Assembly (NCBI RefSeq): GCF_001514495.1
Contig: NZ_BCNM01000019.1
Coordinates: 62,001 to 126,000, forward strand
Direction: 5' to 3'
DNA: 64,000 nucleotides
From: Paenibacillus pabuli NBRC 13638
Lineage (GTDB): Bacteria > Bacillota > Bacilli > Paenibacillales > Paenibacillaceae
Part shown: positions 1 through 8,866 of the stretch, piece after piece
Numbering within the stretch: the stretch's first letter is position 1
How the letters are laid out: each line of letters opens with the position of its first letter
Translations under genes and position numbers: made by a program
The notes under the pieces: model-generated
The model's input: the letters and a program-made list of their open reading frames with translations, nothing else
The model's database searches: none
What the model was told of the DNA's origin: nothing

Positions 1-611
1 TTACCCTCAAGCAGAGTAAGTTCATTCCTCCGTTTGCCAATAGCCAGGAACAGGGAAAGCAGCATCGTACAAATGAGAAACCATGGCGTAAATGGTACAT
101 GGATCAGCACACCGCCCGCAATCGCACGAAGCACAAAACCAGCCGCAATGGTCATCATATCCAAAATAACGAGATGTTTCAGTACAAATGAATAGGATAC
201 ATTCAATAGGAAATAAACCATACATAACACTCCGAATAACGGATTCATCACGAAGGCTGTACCTACGGCAAAGATCAGTAGGACAATTCCGAACAGCAAA
301 GCATGAGTTGCATGGACCTGGCCCGAGGCAATTGGACGGAACTTCTTCACCGGATGCTGCCGATCTCTGTCTCGATCTACATAATCATTCAAAATATAAA
401 CACAACCCGCAACCAGACTAAATAAAATAAAACCTAGCAATGTCGATAGAATGGTCTCCGTCCGAATTTCCTCAAATGAAAAAAGCAGCGCAGCAAATAA
501 CAGCACATTTTTGGTCCACTGTTTTGGCCTCAATAGTTTGAATAAACCTGTGATAGTATTACTTGTTCCTGCAGCAGGGGATGACACCGTATTGGTACGT
601 GATGATAACAA
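1..611 (-). CDS. UbiA-family prenyltransferase, DPPR-synthase-like (3' end cut by window)
   Basis: Only the first ~203 residues are visible; the gene runs off the left edge. The protein is a multi-pass membrane protein with the first aspartate-rich prenyl-diphosphate motif NDYVDRDRD at residues 75-83, followed by RPIASG, and a later KHLVILDMM stretch. These fit the branch annotated as decaprenyl-phosphate phosphoribosyltransferase, which transfers a phosphoribosyl group to a polyprenyl phosphate; homogentisate or heme-type UbiA enzymes are less likely. The start is a TTG nine bases after AAGGGAG; an in-frame stop lies just upstream and the nearby ATG is in another frame. It sits downstream of dapL and its terminator, so it is probably a separate unit. 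The substrate is inferred from family resemblance only. Confidence 0.75.
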   Translation of the reverse strand, partial: MLSSRTNTVSSPAAGTSNTITGLFKLLRPKQWTKNVLLFAALLFSFEEIRTETILSTLLGFILFSLVAGCVYILNDYVDRDRDRQHPVKKFRPIASGQVHATHALLFGIVLLIFAVGTAFVMNPLFGVLCMVYFLLNVSYSFVLKHLVILDMMTIAAGFVLRAIAGGVLIHVPFTPWFLICTMLLSLFLAIGKRRNELTLLEG

Positions 612-727
612 TTTCCATAACTCCCTTCAAAAGCAACTTCTGTCTATTTAAATAACGTAAAGATCTAATCATATGTTGCTTGTATAATTTTGTAAAGGGA
701 TTATAGGAATAATTTTATATTTAAGGT

Positions 728-759
728 ATAAAAAAAGAGACCGTAAACCGGTCTCTTTT
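728..759 (-). terminator. Rho-independent terminator of dapL
   Basis: On the minus strand a stem of about ten pairs (AAAGAGACCG with CGGTCTCTTT, loop GTTTA) is followed by a run of seven T, starting about 30 bases after the dapL stop. Confidence 0.85.
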
Positions 760-788
760 CATTACTCATTATGATGATGTGAATTCAA

Positions 789-2042
789 TTAAAATTCGAA
801 TTGCACGTCGCTCAGGCGGCGTTTGATTTCAGCGATAACGCGTTTCTCTTCGTCTTCCCCTTTAGCTTCAAAGGTAACGGAGAAACGAACAAAATTACCT
901 GCATCATCCCAAGGTACCGATGAGATCAGTTTCTCACGGATCAGGAATTGGGAGAAATCTTCTCCGGATTCAAATCTGCGTCCACCAACTACCCCTTTTG
1001 GAGCTTCAACGTACAGGAAGAAAGAACCTTTAGGTTTCTCAGCCTGGAAGCCCAGCTCATTTAATGCCGCTACCAGCATATCGTGACGACGGGAATATTT
1101 CTCTGCAATTTTTTCCGTGATTTCCGGGTGGTTCAAACCATAGGCAGCAGCCTTCTGGATCGCGATGAACTGACCGGAGTCATTATTGTCTTTCACGTCG
1201 CTGAATGCTTTTACGACAAGGGGATTACCTGCTACAAAACCAATTCTCCAGCCAGTCATGTTGTAAGACTTGGACAGGGAATGCAGTTCCACACCCACAT
1301 CCTTCGCACCAGGTACGGAAAGGAAGCTAAACGGTTTTTTGCCGTCATATGTCAGTGCTGCGTATGGAGCATCATGGACGACCACAACGCTGTATTTTTT
1401 CGCCCATTCGACCACTTCCGTAAAGAACTCAACCGTTGCGCTCGCACCCGTTGGGTTGTTCGGATAGTTCAGGTAGAGTAGCTTCGCACGTTTTGCAATG
1501 TCTTCCGGAATGGCAGACAGATCAGGCAAGAAGTTGTTTTCCTTGGTTAATTGAATGTTGAATACTTCGCCACCCAGGTATTTGGTGTGTGTCCCCATAA
1601 CTGGATAACCTGGCACCGTCATGATCGTTACATCACCTGGGTTGATGAAGCAAGAAGGCATCATCGCCAAAGCCGGTTTGGAACCAATCGAATGCACGAT
1701 TTCCGTCACTGGATCGATACCTTCCACATTAAATACATTTTTCAGGTAAGCCGCTGCCGCTTCCTTGAATTCAGGAATACCGTTATCGGCATAACCACGG
1801 TTTTCAGGTTTGGAAGCTTGTTCCGCCAATGCAGCTACGATACCTGCATCTGCCATCTCGTCCGGCTCACCTACGCCGAGGTCGATCAATTCTACATTGG
1901 GAAAATCTTTTTTGGCCGAAGCTTTGGCACGTTTGATTTTCTCGAATTTATAGATGTTCGTGTCTTTACCATAGTTGGAGCCGCCAATACGGTCGGCAAA
2001 ATTAGTTTGAATGTACGTTTCCTGATATTTATCAATACTCAT
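789..2042 (-). CDS. dapL: LL-diaminopimelate aminotransferase
   Basis: PLP-dependent class I/II aminotransferase, 417 aa, close to the usual ~410 of DapL. It converts tetrahydrodipicolinate directly to LL-diaminopimelate with glutamate as amino donor, bypassing the succinylase or acetylase branches of lysine and cell wall synthesis. The Schiff-base lysine lies in SLSKSYNMTGWR (K258), the family motif NYPNNPTG is present, and the N-terminal region matches the DapL class. Two ATGs are available: the one at 2054 touches its GAGGAG ribosome site with no spacing, so the ATG at 2042 (MSIDKYQ) is preferred although spacing is a little long (12). The meso-DAP product line feeds MurE in this same window. 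A strong terminator follows. Confidence 0.9.
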   Translation of the reverse strand: MSIDKYQETYIQTNFADRIGGSNYGKDTNIYKFEKIKRAKASAKKDFPNVELIDLGVGEPDEMADAGIVAALAEQASKPENRGYADNGIPEFKEAAAAYLKNVFNVEGIDPVTEIVHSIGSKPALAMMPSCFINPGDVTIMTVPGYPVMGTHTKYLGGEVFNIQLTKENNFLPDLSAIPEDIAKRAKLLYLNYPNNPTGASATVEFFTEVVEWAKKYSVVVVHDAPYAALTYDGKKPFSFLSVPGAKDVGVELHSLSKSYNMTGWRIGFVAGNPLVVKAFSDVKDNNDSGQFIAIQKAAAYGLNHPEITEKIAEKYSRRHDMLVAALNELGFQAEKPKGSFFLYVEAPKGVVGGRRFESGEDFSQFLIREKLISSVPWDDAGNFVRFSVTFEAKGEDEEKRVIAEIKRRLSDVQFEF

Positions 2043-2151
2043 GATTTTGTTCATCTCCTCATTTGACGCAAATTTCTACACTTAAATATGAAGCATTTGC
2101 GCGATCAAAACCATGGACAAATGATCGGAACATTTGTACTTTCACGAGCTG

Positions 2152-3138
2152 TCAACGGCTGCGCAATGAGGCCAGTACATCTTCCATATCCTGCGGAAGC
2201 GGAGCTGTGAATTCAAGATATTCTCCGGTGGTCGGATGAACAAAACCAAGAATCGCGGCATGCAGAGCCTGTCCCTGCATTTTGATCCCTTTGTTGCGTC
2301 CATACGTCGGATCTCCAACAAGCGGATGACCAATGAACTTCATGTGAACACGAATCTGGTGAGTACGCCCTGTCTCCAGTTTCAATTCCAACAGCGTGTA
2401 GTCATTAATACGCTCCGTGACGGTAAAATGCGTGACGGCATGCTTACTGTTACGTTCGGTAACGGTGTACATTTTGCGATCATTGGTGTCTCGTCCAATG
2501 GGTGCATCAATGGTACCCTGATCATGACTAAGATGGCCATGAACGAGTGCAATGTATCGTCTGTTCACACTATGCTCTTTGAGTTGGGCAGCCAGCGAGG
2601 CATGGGCGCGGTCATTTTTGGCGGCCATGATCAGACCTGATGTGTCCTTATCAATCCGATGCACAATGCCGGGACGCAACTCGCCGTTAATGCCCGAGAG
2701 ATCCTTGCAATGATACATCAGTGCATTAACGAGTGTACCGGACGTATGCCCCGGTGCAGGATGAACAACAAGACCACGCTGTTTGTTAATAACGATCAAG
2801 TCGCTATCTTCATATACCACTTCAAGCGGAATATCTTCAGCAATGATCTCCACCGTTGCCGGCTCAGGAATGCGGAGCTCTATCAGATCACCTTCGGATA
2901 ATTTGGCGTTGGCTTTGACTTTGGCCCCGTTCACCGTTACGAATCCGTCTCCAATCCACAATTGAACTTGGGACCGCGATACGTTATCCATGGATTCTGT
3001 AATATATTTGTCAATTCGTTCCTTCTTATGTTCAGCGTCAACCGTCCATTCCATACGGTCATGGTCATTCAGCAGGAGTTCATCGTCATGTGATGACATG
3101 TCTCCATTAGTCTGTTCTTCATTTTGCGTTTTACTCAT
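2152..3138 (-). CDS. RluA/RluD-family 23S rRNA pseudouridine synthase (YlyB type)
   Basis: A 328-aa protein with an N-terminal S4 RNA-binding domain (about residues 35-95) and a pseudouridine synthase domain. The catalytic aspartate is D163 in HRIDKDTSG. By family it isomerises uridines of 23S rRNA; the exact site cannot be told from sequence. It corresponds to ylyB, which follows lspA in Bacillus. The chosen ATG (MSKTQNEE) lies nine bases after GAAGGGA and overlaps the end of lspA by 8 bases, which suggests translational coupling; an in-frame ATG three codons upstream sits directly on the ribosome site and is unlikely. The N-terminal ~30 residues before S4 are acidic and low in complexity. 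Confidence 0.9.
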   Translation of the reverse strand: MSKTQNEEQTNGDMSSHDDELLLNDHDRMEWTVDAEHKKERIDKYITESMDNVSRSQVQLWIGDGFVTVNGAKVKANAKLSEGDLIELRIPEPATVEIIAEDIPLEVVYEDSDLIVINKQRGLVVHPAPGHTSGTLVNALMYHCKDLSGINGELRPGIVHRIDKDTSGLIMAAKNDRAHASLAAQLKEHSVNRRYIALVHGHLSHDQGTIDAPIGRDTNDRKMYTVTERNSKHAVTHFTVTERINDYTLLELKLETGRTHQIRVHMKFIGHPLVGDPTYGRNKGIKMQGQALHAAILGFVHPTTGEYLEFTAPLPQDMEDVLASLRSR

Positions 3139-3625
3139 GATGTTCATTCCCTTCGATCTTTGCGGCTGCTTTTTCGCGCCGTCCTTCAAGCAACGTTTCC
3201 ACAATGATCAGTACCACTCCAATACAGATGGCCGAGTCGGCTATGTTGAAAATGGGAAACGTGTAGCTTCCAAAATTAAGCTGAATAAAATCAACAACTT
3301 CTCCGGTCAAAGCGCGGTCCAGGAAGTTACCAATCGCTCCGCCAAGCACCAAGCTAAGCGCTACAGGCAGCAATTTGTGCGGAGTATCTTTTACCTTTTG
3401 CAAATACCACACCAAAGCTACCACGACAACCAGCGTAACCACAATAAAGAACCAGCGTTGATCCTGCAAAATACCAAAAGCTGCACCTGAGTTACGATGT
3501 GATGTGATGACAAAGAAATTGCCAATCACCGGAATTTCATCTCTAAGTTCCATCCGGGTTGCTATGAGGAACTTTGTTCCCTGATCCACTAAAAATACGA
3601 TAAAAGCGAGGATATAATACACCAC
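3131..3625 (-). CDS. lspA: Lipoprotein signal peptidase (signal peptidase II)
   Basis: A 164-aa membrane aspartic protease that removes signal peptides from diacylglyceryl prolipoproteins after Lgt has acted. Four transmembrane segments are visible. The two catalytic aspartates are D103 in GNFLDRA and D130 in FNIADSA, both in their conserved contexts. Length is normal. Its likely clients in this window are the OppA-type binding protein and the YlaJ-type lipoprotein. It heads a two-gene unit with the overlapping pseudouridine synthase gene and is divergent from the YlyA-type gene, with a 219-bp intergenic region between them. Confidence 0.95.
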   Translation of the reverse strand: MVYYILAFIVFLVDQGTKFLIATRMELRDEIPVIGNFFVITSHRNSGAAFGILQDQRWFFIVVTLVVVVALVWYLQKVKDTPHKLLPVALSLVLGGAIGNFLDRALTGEVVDFIQLNFGSYTFPIFNIADSAICIGVVLIIVETLLEGRREKAAAKIEGNEHHE

Positions 3626-3772
3626 GTTTGTTTGTCACTCCGTTCTTGTCTTTTCCAAACGATACCAGGCCTAACGCCAGACTTGTTCATTGTAGCACAG
3701 CTGTTTGGAAATCGTCCACGACGCGGTTACTCGCTGCCCGATGGGAAAAACGATAACATTTCCCTTCTGTAA

Positions 3773-3800
3773 TTGTGCACGTAATGGTACATCCTACAAT
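3773..3800 (+). promoter_or_regulatory. Candidate SigA promoter of the ylyA-type gene
   Basis: TTGTGC (3773-3778) and TACAAT (3795-3800) are spaced by 16 bases and lie about 45 bases upstream of the start codon at 3845. The -35 box is imperfect, so this is a moderate call. Confidence 0.4.
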
Positions 3801-3844
3801 AGAGTCAAAATCCGGAGTTCACACGGAACAGAAAGGGGAAAACG

Positions 3845-4582
3845 ATGTCACATTTTACTTCCAAGCAACTGCACTCGTTACGGTCTCAACTGATAACCGA
3901 AAAGCGTGATATTGAACATAGACTGGAGCAAAACGAACATTATGGTCTTGGTGACTCCATGAAGCTCCAGACAGGTGAATTATCACCGATTGACAACCAT
4001 CCAGGTGATGTAGCTACCGAGGTGTATGAACGCGAAAAGGATATTTCACTGCTGGAGCATGATGAGTTTCAACTGGAACGCATCGATTCTGCTCTGCATT
4101 CGATTGAAGAAGGCCACTATGGGACTTGTGCCGTATGTCAACAACCTATCCCCTATGAGCGAATGGAAGCTGTCCCTTACACTAAATACTGCAAAAAGCA
4201 TCAACCGGAAACCGTGGTCTCCGAGAATCGCCCTGTCGAGGAAGAATTCCTCGCTCCTGCCTTTGGCCGCACAAGCCTCGATGAACGTGATGACCAAAAC
4301 GGCTTCGACGGTGAAGATGCGTGGCAGATCGTTGAAAGCTGGGGTACCTCCAACACGCCAGCTATGGCTGAGGGACGGGACATCGACAGTTATGACGTCA
4401 TGGCCATTGAAGCCACAGACGAAGTGGAAGGATGCGTTGAAGCGTATGAGAGCTTTGTCGCAACCGACATTTATGGTCATGATGTATCCATCGTACGCAA
4501 TCGGCAATATCGAAAGTACCTGGAGAACCGTGAAGGTGATGGTCTGTTAGAACCGGATATGGAATCAGACGATTCGTATTAA
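3845..4582 (+). CDS. TraR/DksA-type zinc-finger protein, YteA/YlyA family
   Basis: A 245-aa protein with the YteA-type arrangement: a helical N-terminus, the conserved stretch around IDNHPGDVATEVYEREKD (residues 49-66) and a C4-type zinc-finger site whose ligands here appear to be C95, C98, C116 and H119. DksA-like proteins act in the secondary channel of RNA polymerase. The gene sits between lspA and ileS exactly where Bacillus has ylyA, reported to affect SigG-dependent transcription; transferring that role here is inference. The ~120-residue acidic C-terminal half is not part of the zinc finger. The start has AAGGGG six bases upstream. It is one of the few plus-strand genes and converges on the DUF5665 gene. 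Confidence 0.85.
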   Translation: MSHFTSKQLHSLRSQLITEKRDIEHRLEQNEHYGLGDSMKLQTGELSPIDNHPGDVATEVYEREKDISLLEHDEFQLERIDSALHSIEEGHYGTCAVCQQPIPYERMEAVPYTKYCKKHQPETVVSENRPVEEEFLAPAFGRTSLDERDDQNGFDGEDAWQIVESWGTSNTPAMAEGRDIDSYDVMAIEATDEVEGCVEAYESFVATDIYGHDVSIVRNRQYRKYLENREGDGLLEPDMESDDSY

Positions 4583-4595
4583 GCGCCCGGGGCGC

Positions 4596-4949
4596 CTAAT
4601 ATGTATTCAACTCCAGTTGTCGTTGCACAATCCGCACAATATCTGCGATGTAGTCACCCACAATGGGCAGATTAAGGGCCCCAAGCACTTGTAACACATA
4701 AATGATCGTTGCTGCGAAAAAAGTAAAACCGATGGCAATCCCCACGCCCCTTGCTGTACCGGATAACAGATTAAGTCCGATCAACTTCCACGGCCGGTTC
4801 AACAATTCCGTATACTGTGCGATTCGTGAACGTTCGAGTTCATTGGCGAGCCGGTTCGTGAGCTTGTGAAGTTCTTCAATCTTGTCTTCCGCATGATTGG
4901 AATGCATGGATTCTGAACTGGATGGCGTTTGGGTATCTTGTTCCTTCAT
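4596..4949 (-). CDS. DUF5665 domain membrane protein
   Basis: A 117-aa protein of unknown function. The N-terminal half is polar with a predicted coiled-coil stretch around KIEELHKLTNRLANELE; the C-terminal half has NRPWKLIGLNLLSGTARG followed by one long hydrophobic segment (about residues 70-95) and an amphipathic tail. These are features of the DUF5665 family in Bacillales. The start at 4949 has AAAGGA about 12 bases upstream. A longer reading frame reaching 5033 is open but begins inside the ileS terminator stem, so the shorter start is preferred. Only 13 bases, with a GC-rich inverted repeat (GCGCC and GGCGC), separate its stop from that of the convergent YlyA-type gene. Confidence 0.75.
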   Translation of the reverse strand: MKEQDTQTPSSSESMHSNHAEDKIEELHKLTNRLANELERSRIAQYTELLNRPWKLIGLNLLSGTARGVGIAIGFTFFAATIIYVLQVLGALNLPIVGDYIADIVRIVQRQLELNTY

Positions 4950-5014
4950 AAATTTACTCAGTTCCTTTGATGTATATAGAATGTCTGCACAATAGAAATC
5001 ATTGCCCATTTGCA

Positions 5015-5068
5015 GAAAAACCAAACGAGCCAAGATACAGGATTCATCTCCTGCATCTGAGGCTCGTT
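5015..5068 (-). terminator. Rho-independent terminator of ileS
   Basis: On the minus strand AACGAGCC (with 5061-5068) pairs with GGCTCGTT (5024-5031), and the arm continues through AGATGCAGGA and TCCTGTATCT to give a ~18-bp stem with one small interruption, followed by TGGTTTTT. Confidence 0.85.
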
Positions 5069-5180
5069 GGCATGTCTGTCTCTATATACTGTCCTATTTG
5101 AAATGGAGTTACTCTGTCCCCGTTAAAGTCTGGGGACAACTGCTCATTCCCAAGGAATCGCCTTACGTGTAAATACTCTA

Positions 5181-8100
5181 TTAACCCTCGATGTATACAC
5201 CGAAAGTTTTACCTCCAGCTTCAATGCGCTCCATTGATTCGTTCGTACCGAAGGTTACTTCGGTTACGAGAACATTATCACGCAGCACATCATCAAAGGA
5301 TTGAATCGCTTCTTGGAGAGACGGGTCCACATCCAAGGTTAAACGTACTCTTTTCTCAATCGGGAGATCGAGCTTTTTCCGCGTGTCTTGTACGGCTCGA
5401 ATAACTTCACGGACCCAGCCTTCCTGTTCCAGTTCTGTTGTAATTTCGGTGTTGAGAGCTACCGTCAGACCGTAGCCGGATGCCGAGGCAAAACCGGATT
5501 TGGCTTGTTTCTCCACCAGCAGTTCTTCCTCCGCCACTTGCAGCTCTTCGCCTTCTGGAGAAACGACGTTCAGGACGCCTTCTGTCACCACTTTACGTGT
5601 CTCATCCGCAGACATTCCCTTGAAGAAGTTTTGCAGGAAGCCTACGTTTTTACCGTATTTTTTACCCGCTATTTTCAAGTTCAGCTTCAATGTAAAATCA
5701 ACGAATTCCGCATCATTATGCTCCGTACGGATCCCTTTGACATTGATCTCATCCTTGATGATCTCTTCATAACTCGCCAAATCGAAGCCTTTATCCAGGG
5801 AAACGATCAACTCGGACAACGGCTGCCGTGTCTTGATTCCTGTTTCATTACGCACGTTACGGGCAAGTTCAACAACTCGGCGTGCTGTCTCCATATCCTG
5901 CTCCAGATCCAGATCAATTAAGGATTCGTTGGCTGCCGGATAATCATCCATGTGCACACTCTCGCCGGTAGTCAGGTTCAGATAGATGTCTTCTGCGAGC
6001 ATCGGTGTGAACGGAGCCACCAGCTTGGCTGTAGTCACCAACACTTCGGTAAGCGTACGATAAGCGTCCAGTTTGTCTTTTGTCAGTCCACTTCCCCAGA
6101 AACGGTCACGTGAACGACGGATGTACCAGTTACTTAGCTCATCCACAAACGCTTCAATGGCTTTGGAAGAGTTCAGATAGTCATTAACCGCCAGCGCTTT
6201 TTCCACTACGAGGATCAGACTGTTCAGTCTCGACAGAATCCAGCGATCCAGCTTGTGGGCGGAGAGCTTAAACGGATGCTCCTGTGGGTCAAATCCGTCA
6301 ATGGTAGCATACAGCGTCATAAATGCATGAGTGTTGACCAGTGTATCCACCATCTTGGATTTCGCTTCCGCTACAATGCCTTTGGAGAAACGTTTGCTGT
6401 TCCATGGGGCGCTGTCAGACAACAATGCCCAACGGAATGCATCTGTACCGTATTCTTCAATGACTTCCCATGGATCGATAACGTTACCTTTGGATTTGGA
6501 CATCTTCTGGCCATTCTCATCAAGAACGTGGCCTGTTGCCATCACTGCTTTATACGGCGCTTTGCCTGTCAACAGTGTAGATACAGCCAGCAAGCTGTAG
6601 AACCAGCCTCGTGTTTGGTCAATTCCTTCACAGATCATGTCTGCCGGATATTGCTGTTCAAATATTTCTTTATTTTCAAATGGATAGTGCTGCTGGGCAA
6701 ACGGCATGGAGCCGCTGTCGAACCAGACATCGATCACTTCCGGTGTACGTTTCATTTCATAGTTGCCGCAAGAGCTCATCACTTTGACATCATCTACATA
6801 TGGTTTGTGCAGCTCCAGATCCTCTGGCACGTCGCCAATCGCACGGGCACGAAGCTCAGCGATGCTATGAGGAGCGAATTGTTCACCTGTCTCTTCACAC
6901 ACCCAGATGTTCAGCGGCGTTCCCCAATAACGGTCACGGCTGATGTTCCAATCCACGAGGTCTTCAAGGAACTTTCCGAAGCGCCCGTCACGAACGTGGC
7001 CAGGGTACCAGTCCACTTCCTTGTTGTTGGAGATCAGCTGATCCTTGATGGCAGTAGTTTGGATAAACCAGCTGTCCATTGCATAGTACAGAAGCGGTGT
7101 ATCACAACGCCAGCAGAACGGGTAGCTGTGCTCGTATTTTTCTTTGCTGAACAGGCGTCCTTTTTCCGAAAGGTATCTTACGATATCAATATCGCAATCT
7201 TTCACAAAACGTCCGGCAAAATCAGTCACCTGTGGGACAAACTTGCCTTCCAGATCTACCATGTTCACAAAACTGATGCCATTCTCACGGCAAACACGAT
7301 AGTCATCTTCACCATGTGCAGGTGCCATGTGTACAATCCCTGTACCACTTGCATCGGTTACAAAACCTGCGCCGAGGATGATGTTTGCTTTCTCAGCCTG
7401 TACGTAGTTGAATGGAGGATCATACGTTTTGCCAACCAGGTCAGAACCTTTCAGGGCACCAATGATTTCATATTCACCTTTGGCATCCTTCATGACTTTC
7501 TCCACCAGATTGGTCGCCATGATATACACTTCGTTGTCCTGACGAACACGAGAGTAGTCCATATCCGGATTCACGGCAAGCGCAACGTGTGAAGGCAATG
7601 TCCAAGGCGTCGTTGTCCAGGCAAGCACGAATTCCCCGCTGTCATCCAGCTTGAATTTGGCAGTGGCGCTGAGGTCTTTAACGTCCTTGTACCCTTGCGC
7701 TACCTCATGGGAGCTAAGTGTAGTCTGACAAGACGGACAGTAAGGGCTCACACGGTGACCCCGATACAGCAGGCCTTTTTCATGAATCGTCGCCAGAATA
7801 TTCCATACGCTTTCGATGTAATTGTTGTCGAGTGTGATATAGGGATTATCCATGTCGGTCCAGTAGCCGATACCTTCGGTCAGATCGCGCCATTGCTGTT
7901 CGTATTCGAACACGCTCGCCTTACATTCATTAATAAATTTCTCCACACCGTAATCTTCAATTTCCCACTTGTGGGAGATGCCCAGCTTTTTCTGAACACC
8001 CAGTTCTACAGGCAGACCATGTGTATCCCAGCCCGCTTTACGAACGACGCGGTACCCCTTCATTGTGTTATACCGACCCACGAAATCCTTGATTACCCGT

Positions 8101-8288
8101 CCCAGTACGTGACCGATATGCGGTTTACCATTAGCTGTAGGCGGTCCCTCGTAAAATACGAAGTTCGGCTTGCCTTCCCGGTTTTCGATGGATCTTTTGA
8201 ATGTATTCTCGGTTTTCCATTTGTTTAACACGCGTAGTTCTCTGGCACGTGCTTTCTCTTTGACGTCAACTCGTTGCATGGTGATCAT
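5181..8288 (-). CDS. ileS: Isoleucyl-tRNA synthetase, type 2 (eukaryote-like)
   Basis: A class I aminoacyl-tRNA synthetase of 1035 aa charging tRNA-Ile. The ATP-binding HIGH motif is at residues 57-60 and KMSKS at 595-599, with the CP1 editing domain between them and an anticodon-binding domain plus extension behind. Length and the text around the motifs (YEGPPTANGKPHIGHVLGR) match the type-2 class known from Bacillus anthracis and eukaryotes, not the ~920-aa type-1 enzyme that Bacillus subtilis carries at this locus (GPPYANGDIHMGH). Type-2 enzymes are generally much less sensitive to mupirocin. A second ATG at 8279 (MQRVDVKEK) is an alternative start. Expression is controlled by the T-box upstream; a repeat array lies in the transcribed leader. 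Confidence 0.93.
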   Translation of the reverse strand: MITMQRVDVKEKARARELRVLNKWKTENTFKRSIENREGKPNFVFYEGPPTANGKPHIGHVLGRVIKDFVGRYNTMKGYRVVRKAGWDTHGLPVELGVQKKLGISHKWEIEDYGVEKFINECKASVFEYEQQWRDLTEGIGYWTDMDNPYITLDNNYIESVWNILATIHEKGLLYRGHRVSPYCPSCQTTLSSHEVAQGYKDVKDLSATAKFKLDDSGEFVLAWTTTPWTLPSHVALAVNPDMDYSRVRQDNEVYIMATNLVEKVMKDAKGEYEIIGALKGSDLVGKTYDPPFNYVQAEKANIILGAGFVTDASGTGIVHMAPAHGEDDYRVCRENGISFVNMVDLEGKFVPQVTDFAGRFVKDCDIDIVRYLSEKGRLFSKEKYEHSYPFCWRCDTPLLYYAMDSWFIQTTAIKDQLISNNKEVDWYPGHVRDGRFGKFLEDLVDWNISRDRYWGTPLNIWVCEETGEQFAPHSIAELRARAIGDVPEDLELHKPYVDDVKVMSSCGNYEMKRTPEVIDVWFDSGSMPFAQQHYPFENKEIFEQQYPADMICEGIDQTRGWFYSLLAVSTLLTGKAPYKAVMATGHVLDENGQKMSKSKGNVIDPWEVIEEYGTDAFRWALLSDSAPWNSKRFSKGIVAEAKSKMVDTLVNTHAFMTLYATIDGFDPQEHPFKLSAHKLDRWILSRLNSLILVVEKALAVNDYLNSSKAIEAFVDELSNWYIRRSRDRFWGSGLTKDKLDAYRTLTEVLVTTAKLVAPFTPMLAEDIYLNLTTGESVHMDDYPAANESLIDLDLEQDMETARRVVELARNVRNETGIKTRQPLSELIVSLDKGFDLASYEEIIKDEINVKGIRTEHNDAEFVDFTLKLNLKIAGKKYGKNVGFLQNFFKGMSADETRKVVTEGVLNVVSPEGEELQVAEEELLVEKQAKSGFASASGYGLTVALNTEITTELEQEGWVREVIRAVQDTRKKLDLPIEKRVRLTLDVDPSLQEAIQSFDDVLRDNVLVTEVTFGTNESMERIEAGGKTFGVYIEG

Positions 8289-8347
8289 CTCTTCCTTTCA
8301 AGTATGGATTGTGGACCGTCCACAAAAAGCGTTTCAATCCCCCTAAA

Positions 8348-8366
8348 TCCCCCTTGCCAAGGGGGA
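8348..8366. repeat. C/G-rich short palindrome (REP-like)
   Basis: TCCCCCTTG and CAAGGGGGA form an inverted repeat of nine bases per arm around a single central C, in the leader just upstream of ileS. A GT-rich simple tract follows at about 8434-8458. A similar C-run hairpin occurs at 20257-20278, hinting at a dispersed element. Confidence 0.6.
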
Positions 8367-8527
8367 CCCCATAGGCGCTCCGCCCTCTGGACACCCGGAA
8401 TGGATTGTCTTTGGCGGGAACTGCGGCGCGTTGGGTGTGGGTGTGTGTATGTGTTGGAGTCAGCCCTTTTGCGACTGTTCCCTTCGGGAACGCCGCAGGG
8501 CCTTTACCGCGAGAAGGAAGCTGCCGG

Positions 8528-8856
8528 GCGCTTCGCTCCCCCGGCGGGGTGGCTCTCTCCTTGAGGTCCCTTCGGGCCTCATGGACGTTCGCCTTGGCGA
8601 AACCCCGGTGCCGGGCGCTTCGCTCCTCCGGCGAGGTGGCTCTCTCCTTGAGGTCCCTTCGGGCCTCATGGACGTTCGCCTTGGCGAAACCCCGGTCCCG
8701 GGCGCTTCGCTCCCCCGGCGGGGCGGCTCTCTCCTTGAGGCACCTTCGGGCCTCATGGACGTTCGCCCTGGCGAAACCCCGGTGCCGGGCGCTTCGCTCC
8801 CCCGGCGGGGTGGCTCTCTCCTTGAGGCACCTTCGGGCCTCATGGACGTTCGCCCT
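8528..8856. repeat. Tandem array of an 87-bp palindrome-rich unit (about 3.8 copies)
   Basis: Copies begin at 8528, 8615, 8702 and 8789, exactly 87 bases apart, and differ at only a few positions each. Each unit is a chain of short perfect inverted repeats: CCCCCGGCGGGG, TGAGG..CCC-TTC-GGGCCTCA, TTCGCC-TT-GGCGAA and CCCGGTGCCGGG. A further hairpin, GTTCCC-TTC-GGGAAC, precedes the array near 8477. GC content is far above the neighbours. Because 87 is a multiple of three and the unit lacks stops, long open frames appear on both strands, but none has a ribosome site. The array lies between the T-box terminator and the ileS start, inside the ileS transcript. Confidence 0.9.
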
Positions 8857-8866
8857 TTTTTTGGAC

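Noticed and set aside
6255..7592. 445-codon frame antisense to ileS
   Set aside because: Lies entirely inside ileS, composition is Cys/His/Phe-rich as expected of an antisense shadow, and no ribosome site was seen.
8528..8856. CRISPR array
   Set aside because: The repeats are contiguous 87-bp units without unique spacers, and no cas genes are nearby.
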